From contig NZ_CP061714.1 in NCBI RefSeq assembly GCF_014764385.1, positions 1,612,001 through 1,676,000 of the forward strand: DNA of 64,000 nt. The letters are read 5' to 3'. Each line of letters begins with the position of its first letter. Position 1 is the first letter of the stretch. The DNA is from Luteimonas sp. MC1825. GTDB taxonomy: Bacteria > Pseudomonadota > Gammaproteobacteria > Xanthomonadales > Xanthomonadaceae. Position numbers and translations under genes: made by a program. Under the pieces are notes generated by a model that saw only the letters and a program-made list of their open reading frames with translations, searched no databases and was not told the DNA's origin. Below, piece by piece: positions 9,555 to 17,243 of this stretch.

Positions 9555-9620
9555 TCACCAGTTGAACCCAATCGACAGATTGAACATGCGCGTCGTTCTG
9601 GATCTCGTGGCGAAATCGCG
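9555..9620 (-). pseudogene. Possible C-terminal remnant of a TonB-dependent receptor
   Basis: Directly after the LacI stop, in the same frame, 21 codons read through to a stop at 9555 and end in MFNLSIGFNW. That is how TonB-dependent receptors end: a last beta-strand with alternating hydrophobic residues and a terminal aromatic. In related bacteria a receptor commonly sits between such a LacI gene and a glucan hydrolase. I infer that a deletion removed almost the whole receptor gene and left its last strand. The segment is too short to rule out chance. Confidence 0.5.
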
Positions 9621-10631
9621 TCATCGCACCGTGCTCCCGCGGACCACGAGCTGCGGCGCGATCGCCCCCACATCATCCTCCACGTTGGTACCTCCAACAT
9701 CGCCCCCCGACCGTGCCTGCAGCAGCACGCCCAGTGCGCACGCCCCAAGCTCGGCGATGTCTACCCGCATGGTGGTGAGTGCCGGGTGCATGTGGCGGGC
9801 CAGCGGGATGTCGTCGAAACCAGCCAGCGCGATCTCCCCCGGCACCTGCACACCCGCGTCGACAAAGGCACCCAGGCAGCCGATCGCCATCGCATCGTTG
9901 GCCGCGAACACGGCATCGGGTCGCGGATCTTGCGCCAGCAGGATTCGCGCCGCGCGCGCGCCGGAAGATTCGTCGAAGTCGCCCTCCACCACCACCGGGA
10001 TGGCATCGGGAAGGCTTGCCGCGAGCTGCTCGCGATAGCCGCGCAGGCGCTCCCGCGCGTCATGGTTCTGCGTCGGCCCGGCAATGAAGGCGATGCGCCG
10101 GCGGCCGGCGTCCACCAGATGCCGCACCATGGCGCGAGCGCCGCCATGGTTGTCGACGCGGACCCATGGGCGCACCCCGTCGGGGTCACGGGTGTTGATC
10201 AACACCGCGGGCAGGTTCGGCGCCAGATAGTCGGCCAGGAACCGGGTGCCACCGTCGGTCGGTGCCATCACCAGCACGCCGTCGACGCGGCCGCGCATGG
10301 CCAGCAGGGCGGCGCCCTGCTCGCCGGCGTCGCCATGGTCGCTGGACAACAGCAGGAGCAGGCCATGGGCGCGCGCCGCCTGGCCGATGCCGCGGATCAG
10401 TTCGGAGAAGAATTCGCCGTGCAGGTCGGGCAACACCACGCCGATGGTGTGGCTGCGCCGGCTGCTGAGTGCGCGGGCCGCGTGATGCGGGCTGTAGCGG
10501 AGGTCGCTGGCGACCTGCAGCACGCGCGCGCGCACCGGGGCGGTGACGTTGGGTTGCCCGTTCAGCGCGCGTGACACCGTGGCGACCGAAACCCCTGCCT
10601 CACGGGCGACATCCTTGATGGTGACAGCCAT
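9621..10631 (-). CDS. LacI-family transcriptional repressor of the glucan-use operon
   Basis: A 336-residue LacI/GalR regulator. The N-terminal helix-turn-helix (residues 4-24, IKDVAREAGVSVATVSRALN) is followed by the hinge helix SPHHAARALSSRRS and a periplasmic-binding-protein-like sensor domain (HTIGVVLPDLHGEFFSELIRG, DAVFAANDAMAIGCLGAF, IALAGFDDIPLARHMHPALT). The hinge helix carries the [15 protein letters not shown] segment that inserts into the operator minor groove, and the upstream operator fits this class. It is the first gene of the minus-strand operon, so it probably represses itself and the downstream hydrolases and transporter until a breakdown sugar binds. The ATG at 10631 starts exactly at the family N-terminus. 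Confidence 0.94.
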   Translation of the reverse strand: MAVTIKDVAREAGVSVATVSRALNGQPNVTAPVRARVLQVASDLRYSPHHAARALSSRRSHTIGVVLPDLHGEFFSELIRGIGQAARAHGLLLLLSSDHGDAGEQGAALLAMRGRVDGVLVMAPTDGGTRFLADYLAPNLPAVLINTRDPDGVRPWVRVDNHGGARAMVRHLVDAGRRRIAFIAGPTQNHDARERLRGYREQLAASLPDAIPVVVEGDFDESSGARAARILLAQDPRPDAVFAANDAMAIGCLGAFVDAGVQVPGEIALAGFDDIPLARHMHPALTTMRVDIAELGACALGVLLQARSGGDVGGTNVEDDVGAIAPQLVVRGSTVR

Positions 10632-10661
10632 CGGATCCAGTGCTGGATGGGACTGCAGCCC

Positions 10662-10690
10662 AATGTAAGCGTTTACATAGGCGTCGGCAA
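10662..10690 (-). promoter_or_regulatory. lacI promoter with overlapping LacI-type operator
   Basis: Read on the minus strand, TTGCCG (plus 10685-10690) and TACATT (10662-10667) are spaced by 17 bases, giving a sigma70-like promoter. A 14-base near-palindrome, TGTAAACGCTTACA (10664-10677), lies in the spacer and overlaps the -10. It differs from the LacI-family consensus TGTAAACGTTTACA at a single base. A repressor bound here would block polymerase, so autorepression is expected. The ATG lies 31 bases downstream. Confidence 0.8.
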
Positions 10691-10757
10691 AGACTCTCGA
10701 TGCTGCGTCGCAACAGCCACCCGCGGGTTCACCGGATCACGGCGGCGGCGTGCGGAC

Positions 10758-11057
10758 TCAGGGCAACACCTTGCGGAACGGCCTGACCTCGACGCTCGCA
10801 TAGACGCCCCCCGCGACGTAGGGATCGGCATCGGCCCAGGCACGCGCCTCGTCCAGCGATGCGAAGCGCGCCACCACGATGCTGCCGCTGAAGCCGGCCG
10901 GCCCGGGATCCTCGGCGTCGATCGCCGGGCAAGGACCGGCCAGCAGCAGCCGGCCTTCGTCGCGCAGCTGCTCGAGGCGAGCCAGGTGGTCGGCGCGCGC
11001 GGCGTTGCGTTTGGCAAGGACATCCGGTCCGTCGCGACCTTCGATGGCGTACCACAT
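10758..11057 (-). CDS. YciI family protein
   Basis: A 99-residue protein of the YciI/YCII family (dimeric alpha+beta ferredoxin-like fold). Seen: the usual start [25 protein letters not shown], given here as [10 protein letters not shown] followed by [18 protein letters not shown], then [19 protein letters not shown] and [20 protein letters not shown]. The His in RADHL and the Asp in ADADPY are the conserved pair proposed as a catalytic site. The function is unknown beyond this fold; some relatives act in ring-cleavage or dechlorination pathways. It lies next to scpA as in other xanthomonads, but on the opposite strand. Confidence 0.88.
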   Translation of the reverse strand: MWYAIEGRDGPDVLAKRNAARADHLARLEQLRDEGRLLLAGPCPAIDAEDPGPAGFSGSIVVARFASLDEARAWADADPYVAGGVYASVEVRPFRKVLP

Positions 11058-11405
11058 GGTCCATGGCTCCGGTGCTGGAAAGGGAGGCGTGCATGCTAGC
11101 GCGGCGACGCCCGGGCACGCGGTTCATCGGTGCGCTGGACAAGCCACCGCGGCTACCCGTACCCTGAAGCCCAGTTCCGAGGCCGGAACGCAGCGGAGGC
11201 GTCAAGCGCGCCCGTCCTGTCCCCTCCCGGCCCGCCGATGACGACCCGGCCACCGCCGCCGACGCCCCAGCGTTGTAGCGCGCAGCTGCCGTGAGTCCGG
11301 AAGCAAGACCGCGGCTCCCGCCGCAAGACTTTTACCCGAGGCACCAGGCAGCGCGCCGCGTGCGCTTCCCTCTTGTTCCAGTGGCCCGGAGGGGCCGCAA
11401 CACCG
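11058..11405. other. Divergent intergenic region yciI / scpA, no gene seen
   Basis: About 350 bases between the divergent yciI and scpA genes. Reading frames here do not resemble any protein family. I see no convincing sigma70 pair, tRNA or terminator. A GGAGG at about 11388-11392 is the probable scpA ribosome-binding site. The region presumably holds both promoters, but I cannot place them. Confidence 0.5.
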
Positions 11406-12359
11406 ATGACCCCAGCTGCCACCAACGCCGCCGAAGCGCCAGACGCCGCCGTTCCCGCACCACGGGCGGGCGACGAGCGTCCACGGCAGCAGGAGATGCC
11501 GCTGGCGGTGGTGCACGGCCAGGCGGTGCTGCAGATCCCACAGGACCTGTACATCCCGCCCGACGCGCTCGAGGTCATCCTCGAGGCGTTCGAAGGACCG
11601 CTCGACCTGCTGCTGTACCTGATCCGCCGCCAGAACCTCGACATCCTCGACATCCCGGTCGCGGAGATCACCCGCCAGTACGTGACGTATATCGGGGTCA
11701 TGCAGGACCTGCGTTTCGAACTGGCCGCCGAGTACCTGGTGATGGCCGCGATCCTGGCCGAGATCAAGTCGAGGATGCTGCTGCCGCGGCCGCCGAGCGA
11801 AGAAGGCCTGGAGGACGACCCGCGCGCCGACCTGGTGCGCCGCCTGCAGGAATACGAGCGTTTCAAGCAGGCCGCCGAGGACATCGACACCCTGCCCCGC
11901 CTCGACCGCGACACCACCGTGGCCAGCGCGCACGTACCCGAGCGCGCCTCGGTGCGCCTGCCGCCGCCGGTGGACCTGCGCGAAATGCTGCTGGCCCTGC
12001 ACGATGTGCTCAAGCGCGCCGAACTGTTCACCGGCCACGCCATCCGCCGCGACGCGCTCAGCGTCCGCCAGCGCATGGGCGAGCTGCTGGCCCGCCTCGA
12101 AGATGGCGCCTTCCACCGCTTCGAGCAGCTGTTCGAAGCGCGCGAGGGCCGGCTGGGCATCATCGTCACGTTCCTGTCGATCCTCGAACTTGCCAAGGAA
12201 CGCCTGCTCGACATCGTGCAGGAGGGGCCGCTGGCGCCGATCTACGTCAAGTCGCTGGCCATCGGCCACGACGCGGACGCGCCGCTGGAGTTCGCCAGCG
12301 AATTCGACGACGACATCGACGCCAACGACGACACCGCCACAAACGACATGGCGCGCTGA
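11406..12359 (+). CDS. scpA: Segregation and condensation protein A
   Basis: A 317-residue kleisin subunit of the Smc-ScpAB condensin complex, which bridges SMC heads and helps chromosome compaction and segregation. Seen: after a ~45-residue low-complexity Ala/Pro leader, the ScpA core starts with EVILEAFEGPLDLLLYLIRRQ, then LDILDIPVAEITRQYVTYI, AAEYLVMAAILAEIKSRMLL, and the C-terminal winged helix with GIIVTFLSILELAKERLLDI. An acidic tail (FDDDIDANDD) ends the protein. The ATG at 11406 follows a GGAGG 13 bases upstream; a TTG 33 bases earlier is less likely. scpB and rluB follow closely on the same strand. Confidence 0.95.
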   Translation: MTPAATNAAEAPDAAVPAPRAGDERPRQQEMPLAVVHGQAVLQIPQDLYIPPDALEVILEAFEGPLDLLLYLIRRQNLDILDIPVAEITRQYVTYIGVMQDLRFELAAEYLVMAAILAEIKSRMLLPRPPSEEGLEDDPRADLVRRLQEYERFKQAAEDIDTLPRLDRDTTVASAHVPERASVRLPPPVDLREMLLALHDVLKRAELFTGHAIRRDALSVRQRMGELLARLEDGAFHRFEQLFEAREGRLGIIVTFLSILELAKERLLDIVQEGPLAPIYVKSLAIGHDADAPLEFASEFDDDIDANDDTATNDMAR

Positions 12360-12385
12360 CGCGCCACGTCCGCCACGGGACCTCC

Positions 12386-13168
12386 ATGGATCAAGACCTG
12401 ACCAAACGCATCGTCGAAGCCGCGCTGCTCGCAAGCAGCCAGCCGCTGACGGTCGCCCAGCTCGACGCGCTGTTCCCGCTCGACGAGCCCGCGCCCGACG
12501 ACGCCGTCGCCCAGGCCCTCGAGGCGCTGCAGGCCGAAAGTGCGCAGCGCGGCGTGGAGCTGGTTGAAGTGGCCTCGGGCTGGCGCTACCAGGTAAGGGC
12601 CGACGTACACGCCTGGGTCGCGCGGCTGTGGACGGAGCGCCAGACGAAGTACACGCGCGCCACGCTGGAGACCCTGGCACTGATCGCCTACCGCCAGCCG
12701 ATCACCCGCGGCGAGATCGAGCAGGTGCGCGGCGTGGCCACCAGCAGCAACATCATCAAGGCGCTCGAGGAACGCGAATGGATCCGCGTCGTCGGCCACC
12801 GCGACGTTCCCGGCCGCCCGGAGTTGCTGGGCACCACCAGAGGCTTCCTCGATTATTTCGGGCTGAAGCGCCTGGACGAATTGCCGCCGCTGTCCGAACT
12901 GAAGGACTTCGGCGAGCTCGAGCCACAGCTGGTGTTCGACCGCGTGCCGGCCGACGGCGCCATGCCGGTCGGCGACCTCGCGATCGATGGGCTCGATGAC
13001 ATCGGCGACGACGACACGGACGACACCGCTGACACGGCGCCAGACCACACACCCCCCGACGCCGCGGACGCCGCTGCGCCGGATCTCGACACACCCCAGC
13101 CGCAGGAAGCGGCATACACAGATGCCCTCGCCGTAGAAGGCGACAGCACCGGAGCAGAGAATGACTGA
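12386..13168 (+). CDS. scpB: Segregation and condensation protein B
   Basis: A 260-residue ScpB, partner of ScpA in the Smc condensin. Seen: two winged-helix domains. The first starts LTKRIVEAALLASSQPLTVA, with GWRYQVRADVHAWVARLW; the second contains YTRATLETLALIAYRQPITR, GVATSSNIIKALEEREWI and GRPELLGTTRGFLDYFGL, which are hallmarks of the family. After residue ~190 the sequence turns into an Asp/Ala/Pro-rich disordered tail of about 70 residues, usual in high-GC relatives. The gene lies 26 bases after scpA and its end overlaps the rluB start by 8 bases, so the three are probably one transcript. Confidence 0.96.
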   Translation: MDQDLTKRIVEAALLASSQPLTVAQLDALFPLDEPAPDDAVAQALEALQAESAQRGVELVEVASGWRYQVRADVHAWVARLWTERQTKYTRATLETLALIAYRQPITRGEIEQVRGVATSSNIIKALEEREWIRVVGHRDVPGRPELLGTTRGFLDYFGLKRLDELPPLSELKDFGELEPQLVFDRVPADGAMPVGDLAIDGLDDIGDDDTDDTADTAPDHTPPDAADAAAPDLDTPQPQEAAYTDALAVEGDSTGAEND

Positions 13169-14777
13169 AGACAAGAAGGGCGGCCGCAAGCTGTCGCTCA
13201 AGCGCGGCACCGACGCCAACGGCGTCCCCGAGGCCGCCACCCCGCGCATGGAAGAACGCCTGCACAAGGTGCTCGCGCAGGCCGGGCTCGGCTCGCGGCG
13301 CGCGCTCGAGCAGCGCATCGCCGACGGCCTGGTGAAGGTGAACGGCGAAGTCGCGCAGACCGGCATGAGCATCCGCGGCGGCGACCGTGTCGAACTCGAC
13401 GGCCGCAGCTTCGTGGCCAGCGCGCTGACCGAACCCGCGCGCGTGCTGATCTACAACAAGCCCGAGGGCGAGGTCACCACGCGCGAGGATCCCGAAGGCC
13501 GGCCGACCATCTTCGACTCGCTGCCCACGCTCAAGGGCGCCCGCTGGATCGCCATCGGCCGCCTCGACATCAACACCACCGGCCTGTTGCTGCTGACCAC
13601 CGACGGCGAGATCGCCAACGCGATGATGCATCCGTCGTTCGAGGTCGCGCGCGAGTACGTGTGCCGTGTCCGTGCGCCGGAGGGCGAGGACAAGGTGGAC
13701 GAGAAGATCGTCGACCGCCTGCGTCGTGGCGTGGCGCTCGAGGACGGCCCGGCGAAGTTCGACGAGGTCAAGCGCATCGGCGGCACCGATTCCAACGAAT
13801 GGTTCCAGGTGCTGCTGAAGGAAGGCCGCAACCGCGAGGTCCGCCGGCTGTGGGAGTCGCAGGGCTGCCAGGTGAGCCGCCTAAAGCGCATCCGCTACGG
13901 CTCGGTGGAACTGCCGCAGCCGCTGCTGCGCGGCCAGTCGCAGGAGCTCGCCGCGGACAAGGTCGAGGCCCTGCGCCGCGAGCTCAAGCTCGATGACGGC
14001 GCACCCGCGGCGCTGACCCTGCTGCCGGTGATCGGCCAGCGCAGGGCGTCCAAGTCCACCCTGCATGTCGGCGACCGCCCGCGTTCGGCCGGCTACGTCG
14101 GCGGCCACAGCACCGCCGACGAAGGCCGTGAACTGCGCCGCTTCGACAACGTCCGCGAGGACCGCGGCCGTCGCGGCCAGCACCGGCCCTCCGGTGGCCT
14201 GACCGTCACCGGCGAGGCGGCGGCGCGCCAGTCGCACAATCCGCTCAAGCCGCGCCGCGACCAGCGTGCGCTGCCCGAAGGCAACCCGGCGGCGTTCCGC
14301 AGCTGGTACGTGCCGGACGGCGTCGACACCGGCCCGAGTGGCCATCGCAACGCAGGCCCTGCGGGGCCCAAGCCGTATGGCGCGCGCAAGGCGGGTCCGG
14401 GTGGCGGCCAGGGCCGGCCCGGTGGCGGCGGACAGGGGCGTCCCGGCGGTGCCGGCGGCCCGGGTGGTGGCAAGCCGCAGCGTGCGGCGCGTCCGTACGG
14501 CCATCCCGGCAATGCGCCCTCGTTCCCGTCCGACCACGCCGGCGGCTATGCGGCGCAGGAACGTCCGCGTGGTGCGCGCCCGGCGGGCGCACGTCCGGGT
14601 GCTGGACGCCCGGGTGCCAGTGCCGGACCCGGCCGTCCCGGCGGGCGCCCTGGTGGCAACCCCGGCGCAGGCAAGCCCGGCGGCGGTCGTCCGGGTGGCA
14701 GCCGCCCGGCGGGTGGCAACCGCGGCCCGCGAGGTCCAGGTGGTGGCGGTGGTGGCGGCGGACGTCGCGGCGCCTGA
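13161..14777 (+). CDS. rluB: 23S rRNA pseudouridine synthase B with a long Gly/Pro/Arg-rich tail
   Basis: A 538-residue RluB, which makes the pseudouridine equivalent to E. coli 23S position 2605. Seen: an N-terminal S4 RNA-binding domain (residues 30-75, EERLHKVLAQAGLGSRRALE) and the RsuA/RluB catalytic domain with GRLDINTTGLLLLT, whose Asp136 is the nucleophile, followed by KEGRNREVRRLWES. The catalytic part ends near residue 275. The remaining ~260 residues are basic and become Gly/Pro/Arg low-complexity sequence (GGGQGRPGG-like units), far longer than the E. coli enzyme's short tail. Such RGG-like tails usually bind RNA. The start overlaps scpB. Confidence 0.95.
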   Translation: MTEDKKGGRKLSLKRGTDANGVPEAATPRMEERLHKVLAQAGLGSRRALEQRIADGLVKVNGEVAQTGMSIRGGDRVELDGRSFVASALTEPARVLIYNKPEGEVTTREDPEGRPTIFDSLPTLKGARWIAIGRLDINTTGLLLLTTDGEIANAMMHPSFEVAREYVCRVRAPEGEDKVDEKIVDRLRRGVALEDGPAKFDEVKRIGGTDSNEWFQVLLKEGRNREVRRLWESQGCQVSRLKRIRYGSVELPQPLLRGQSQELAADKVEALRRELKLDDGAPAALTLLPVIGQRRASKSTLHVGDRPRSAGYVGGHSTADEGRELRRFDNVREDRGRRGQHRPSGGLTVTGEAAARQSHNPLKPRRDQRALPEGNPAAFRSWYVPDGVDTGPSGHRNAGPAGPKPYGARKAGPGGGQGRPGGGGQGRPGGAGGPGGGKPQRAARPYGHPGNAPSFPSDHAGGYAAQERPRGARPAGARPGAGRPGASAGPGRPGGRPGGNPGAGKPGGGRPGGSRPAGGNRGPRGPGGGGGGGGRRGA

Positions 14778-14793
14778 CGCCAGGATGCGCGAT

Positions 14794-14820
14794 ACGGTTC
14801 CCCGCAGCTGCGGGGGCCGT
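14794..14820. terminator. Strong hairpin between convergent rluB and DUF3247 genes
   Basis: The perfect palindrome CCCCGCAGCTGCGGGG (14800-14815) is flanked by ACGG and CCGT, which can extend the stem across a small bulge. It sits in the 45-base gap between two convergent genes, where a shared terminator is expected. There is no T-tract on either strand, so it may act with Rho or simply protect mRNA ends. Confidence 0.5.
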
Positions 14821-14822
14821 GC

Positions 14823-15110
14823 CTAGGCGGTTCCGAGCTGGCGGATCCCGCTGATGTCGTCCAGCCACAGGTAATGGGTCTGCGGCGGATCGTGCGCGTC
14901 GTCGATGCGCACGACCGCGTTCAATCCTTCCTGCCCGTGCGTGTCCAGGAACACCTGCACGATGGGCCGCATGGCGACGGTGCCCTGCACCAGGCTGCCG
15001 TCGCGCATGGTCACCGCAACGATCGCCTCGTCGGGCAGCAGGGCGCTGCGCGCCTCGATCGCACGGATGTCCTCGTTGCGGGTGAGTACCCTCGGGGCGA
15101 CCTGGCCCAT
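14823..15110 (-). CDS. DUF3247 family protein (Sm-like fold)
   Basis: A 95-residue protein of a family almost confined to Xanthomonadaceae; the Xanthomonas member has an Sm/Lsm-like fold by crystallography. Seen: MGQVAPRVLT, then LLPDEAIVAVTMRDGSLVQG, which matches the Sm1-like beta-strands (VxVxMRDGxxxxG), then TVAMRPIVQVFLDTHGQEG and AVVRIDDAHDPPQTHYLWLD. The function is unknown; an RNA- or protein-binding adaptor role is only an inference from the fold. It is a single gene, convergent with rluB and 59 bases downstream of the omega-amidase gene on the same strand. Confidence 0.82.
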   Translation of the reverse strand: MGQVAPRVLTRNEDIRAIEARSALLPDEAIVAVTMRDGSLVQGTVAMRPIVQVFLDTHGQEGLNAVVRIDDAHDPPQTHYLWLDDISGIRQLGTA

Positions 15111-15169
15111 GGCCGACTCCTGCGCTGTGATGGCGCCATCGTGCCCCCGCGATCGTCAACGGCGCGCGA

Positions 15170-15967
15170 TCAGACCCCGTCGAGGCTGAAGGCGTCGCCG
15201 TCGAGCAGCGCCGGGAACCGCGCTCGGTGGGCCGCGAGCTCGCCGGCCAGCAGGGTCGTGGTGACCACCACCTCTTCGTCGGTGCATTCGCTCAGCGCCG
15301 TACCCATGAAGTCGATCACCGCACTGTCGCCGTCGTACGCCAGGCCGTTGCCGTCACGGCCGACGCGGTTGAGGCCGGCCACGTAACACAGGTTCTCGAT
15401 GGCGCGCGCACGCAGCAACGTCTTCCAGGCATGCGCGCGCGCCGCAGGCCAGTTGGCGATGTAGAACTGCAGGTCGAACTCCGGGCGACCGTCCGCGTCC
15501 TGGCGGTTGCGCGCGAACACCGGGAAGCGCAGGTCGTAGCAGACCAGCGGATTGATCCGCCAGCCCTTGAGCTCGACCACCAGGCGCGCCTTGCCCGCGG
15601 CATAGCGTTCGTGCTCGCCCGCGTAGCGGAACAGGTGGCGCTTGTCGTAATGCAGCACGTCGCCCTTCGGGTCCACCCAGAGCAGGCGGTTGAACACCTG
15701 GTCGCCGTCGCGCAGCTGCACGCTGCCGGCCACCACGGCGCCGATCGCAGTGGCGTGCTGGCGCATCCAGGCGACCGTCGGCCCGTCCATGCCTTCGGCC
15801 TGGTCGAGGGCCGCGTTGCTGAAGCCGCTGGTAAAGGTTTCCGGCAGCAGCACCAGGTCCGTGGTGCCGCGCAGCGGGGCGATCAGCTCACCGTAGTAGT
15901 CGCGGTTGCCGGCGGGGTCGTGCCAGAGCGTGTCGCCCTGGACAAGGGAGATGCGCAGATTGTCCAT
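15170..15967 (-). CDS. Omega-amidase, nitrilase superfamily
   Basis: A 265-residue carbon-nitrogen hydrolase of the YafV/Nit2 branch, which hydrolyses alpha-ketoglutaramate and alpha-ketosuccinamate. Seen: the catalytic triad Glu43 (LPETFTSGF), Lys109 (HYDKRHLFRYAGEHERY) and Cys143 (PLVCYDLRFPVFARN), each in the context typical of omega-amidases. The product clears the keto-amide made when glutamine donates the amino group in transamination. The adjacent downstream-oriented aminotransferase (52 bases away, same strand, upstream) is of the type that uses glutamine, so the two enzymes probably work in sequence in methionine salvage or keto-acid repair. The ATG start gives the family-standard length. 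Confidence 0.93.
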   Translation of the reverse strand: MDNLRISLVQGDTLWHDPAGNRDYYGELIAPLRGTTDLVLLPETFTSGFSNAALDQAEGMDGPTVAWMRQHATAIGAVVAGSVQLRDGDQVFNRLLWVDPKGDVLHYDKRHLFRYAGEHERYAAGKARLVVELKGWRINPLVCYDLRFPVFARNRQDADGRPEFDLQFYIANWPAARAHAWKTLLRARAIENLCYVAGLNRVGRDGNGLAYDGDSAVIDFMGTALSECTDEEVVVTTTLLAGELAAHRARFPALLDGDAFSLDGV

Positions 15968-16019
15968 GCCGCGATCTTAATCGCTCGGGGCGGCATTGCG
16001 CACCGCCCCGGCGACCGGG

Positions 16020-17165
16020 CTAGAGCCGCCGCAGCCGCTCGATCGCCGCGTCCAGCGTGGCCTGGTTCTTGGCAAAGCACAGCCGCGCAAGGCGCTGCCC
16101 GGCGGGCGGCGCATCGTAGAACGGTGACAGCGGGATCGCCGCGACGCCGTGCTCGACCGTGAGCCAGCGGCAGAAGGCCGCGTCGTCGAGGTCGCTGACG
16201 CCGGAATAGTCGACCAGCTGGAAATAGCCGCCGGGCACCGGCAGCGGCCGCAGCCGCGTTTCCAGCAGCCGGGCGCGGAAGGCGTCGCGCTTGGCCTCGT
16301 AGAACGCACCGAGGCCCAGATGGTGCTCCGGCTCCTCGCGCAGCATCTCGGCGAAGGCGTGCTGCGCCGGCGCGAAGGTACAGAACACGTTGTACTGGTG
16401 CACCTTGCGGAATTCGGCCGACAGCCCCGGCGGTGCGATGCAGTAGCCGACCTTCCAGCCGGTGCAGTGGTAGGTCTTGCCGAAGCTCGACACCACGAAC
16501 GTGCGCTCGCGGAGCGCCGGATGGCGCAGCGCCGATTCATGGCGCGCGCCATCGAAGACGATGTGCTCGTAGACCTCGTCCGACAGCAGCCAGACGCCGG
16601 TCTCTGCGACGATTGCGGCCACCTCCTCCATGTCCGCCGCCGACAGCATCGCGCCGGAGGGGTTGTGCGGCGAATTGATGATCAGCATGCGGGTGCGCGG
16701 GCCGATCGTGTCGCGCACGCGCTGCCAGTCCGGCGCGAACGTGGCCGGGTCGAGCGGCACGTGCACCGCGCGTGCACCCGCAAGGTCGATCGCCGGCTCG
16801 TAGCAGTCGTAGGCCGGATCCAGCACCACCACCTCGTCGCCGGCGCGCACCACGGCATGGATGGCGTTGAAGATCGCTTCGGTGGCGCCGCTGGTCACCG
16901 TCACCTCCGCATCGGGATCCGGGCGGTGCCCGTACAGCGCGGCGGTCTTGTCGGCGATCGCCTCGCGCAGCGCGGCGATGCCGGTCATCGGCGCGTACTG
17001 GTTGTGGCCCGCGCGCATCGCGCGGTCGAGCGCATCGACCAGCCGCGCGGGCACGTCGAAATCGGGAAAACCCTGGCCCAGGTTGACCGCGCGGTGTTCG
17101 GCGGCCAGCTGCGACATCACGCTGAAGATGGTGGTGCCGACCTTGGGCAGTTTGGTGCCGGGCAT
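16020..17165 (-). CDS. Methionine/glutamine-type aminotransferase (class I/II, PLP)
   Basis: A 381-residue PLP aminotransferase closest to YbdL/kynurenine-glutamine transaminase K enzymes, which transaminate 2-keto-4-methylthiobutyrate to methionine. Seen: VNLGQGFPDFDVP and NQYAPMTGIAALREAIADK at the N-terminus, SGATEAIFNAIHA, the cofactor-binding SPHNPSG (Asn168) and SDEVYEHIVFDG (Asp196, Tyr199), and the Schiff-base lysine Lys230 in SSFGKTYHCTGWKVGY. The ATG at 17165 has GGAGG 7 bases upstream; the longer frame upstream is not protein-like. Next to it lies an omega-amidase gene, the usual partner that makes glutamine-driven transamination irreversible. Confidence 0.92.
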   Translation of the reverse strand: MPGTKLPKVGTTIFSVMSQLAAEHRAVNLGQGFPDFDVPARLVDALDRAMRAGHNQYAPMTGIAALREAIADKTAALYGHRPDPDAEVTVTSGATEAIFNAIHAVVRAGDEVVVLDPAYDCYEPAIDLAGARAVHVPLDPATFAPDWQRVRDTIGPRTRMLIINSPHNPSGAMLSAADMEEVAAIVAETGVWLLSDEVYEHIVFDGARHESALRHPALRERTFVVSSFGKTYHCTGWKVGYCIAPPGLSAEFRKVHQYNVFCTFAPAQHAFAEMLREEPEHHLGLGAFYEAKRDAFRARLLETRLRPLPVPGGYFQLVDYSGVSDLDDAAFCRWLTVEHGVAAIPLSPFYDAPPAGQRLARLCFAKNQATLDAAIERLRRL

Positions 17166-17243
17166 CGCGATTCCTCCATTCCGGCACCGTGCCGGGAAAC
17201 GATGGAGTTTACGGGGGCGGCGGCAGCAGGTTAAATCGCCGGC

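Noticed and set aside
6713..9565. A 950-codon plus-strand open frame opposite the binding protein and GH144-like genes.
   Set aside because: Low-complexity Arg/His/Val sequence with no family resemblance; the minus strand encodes two recognised proteins with signal peptides and coupled starts.
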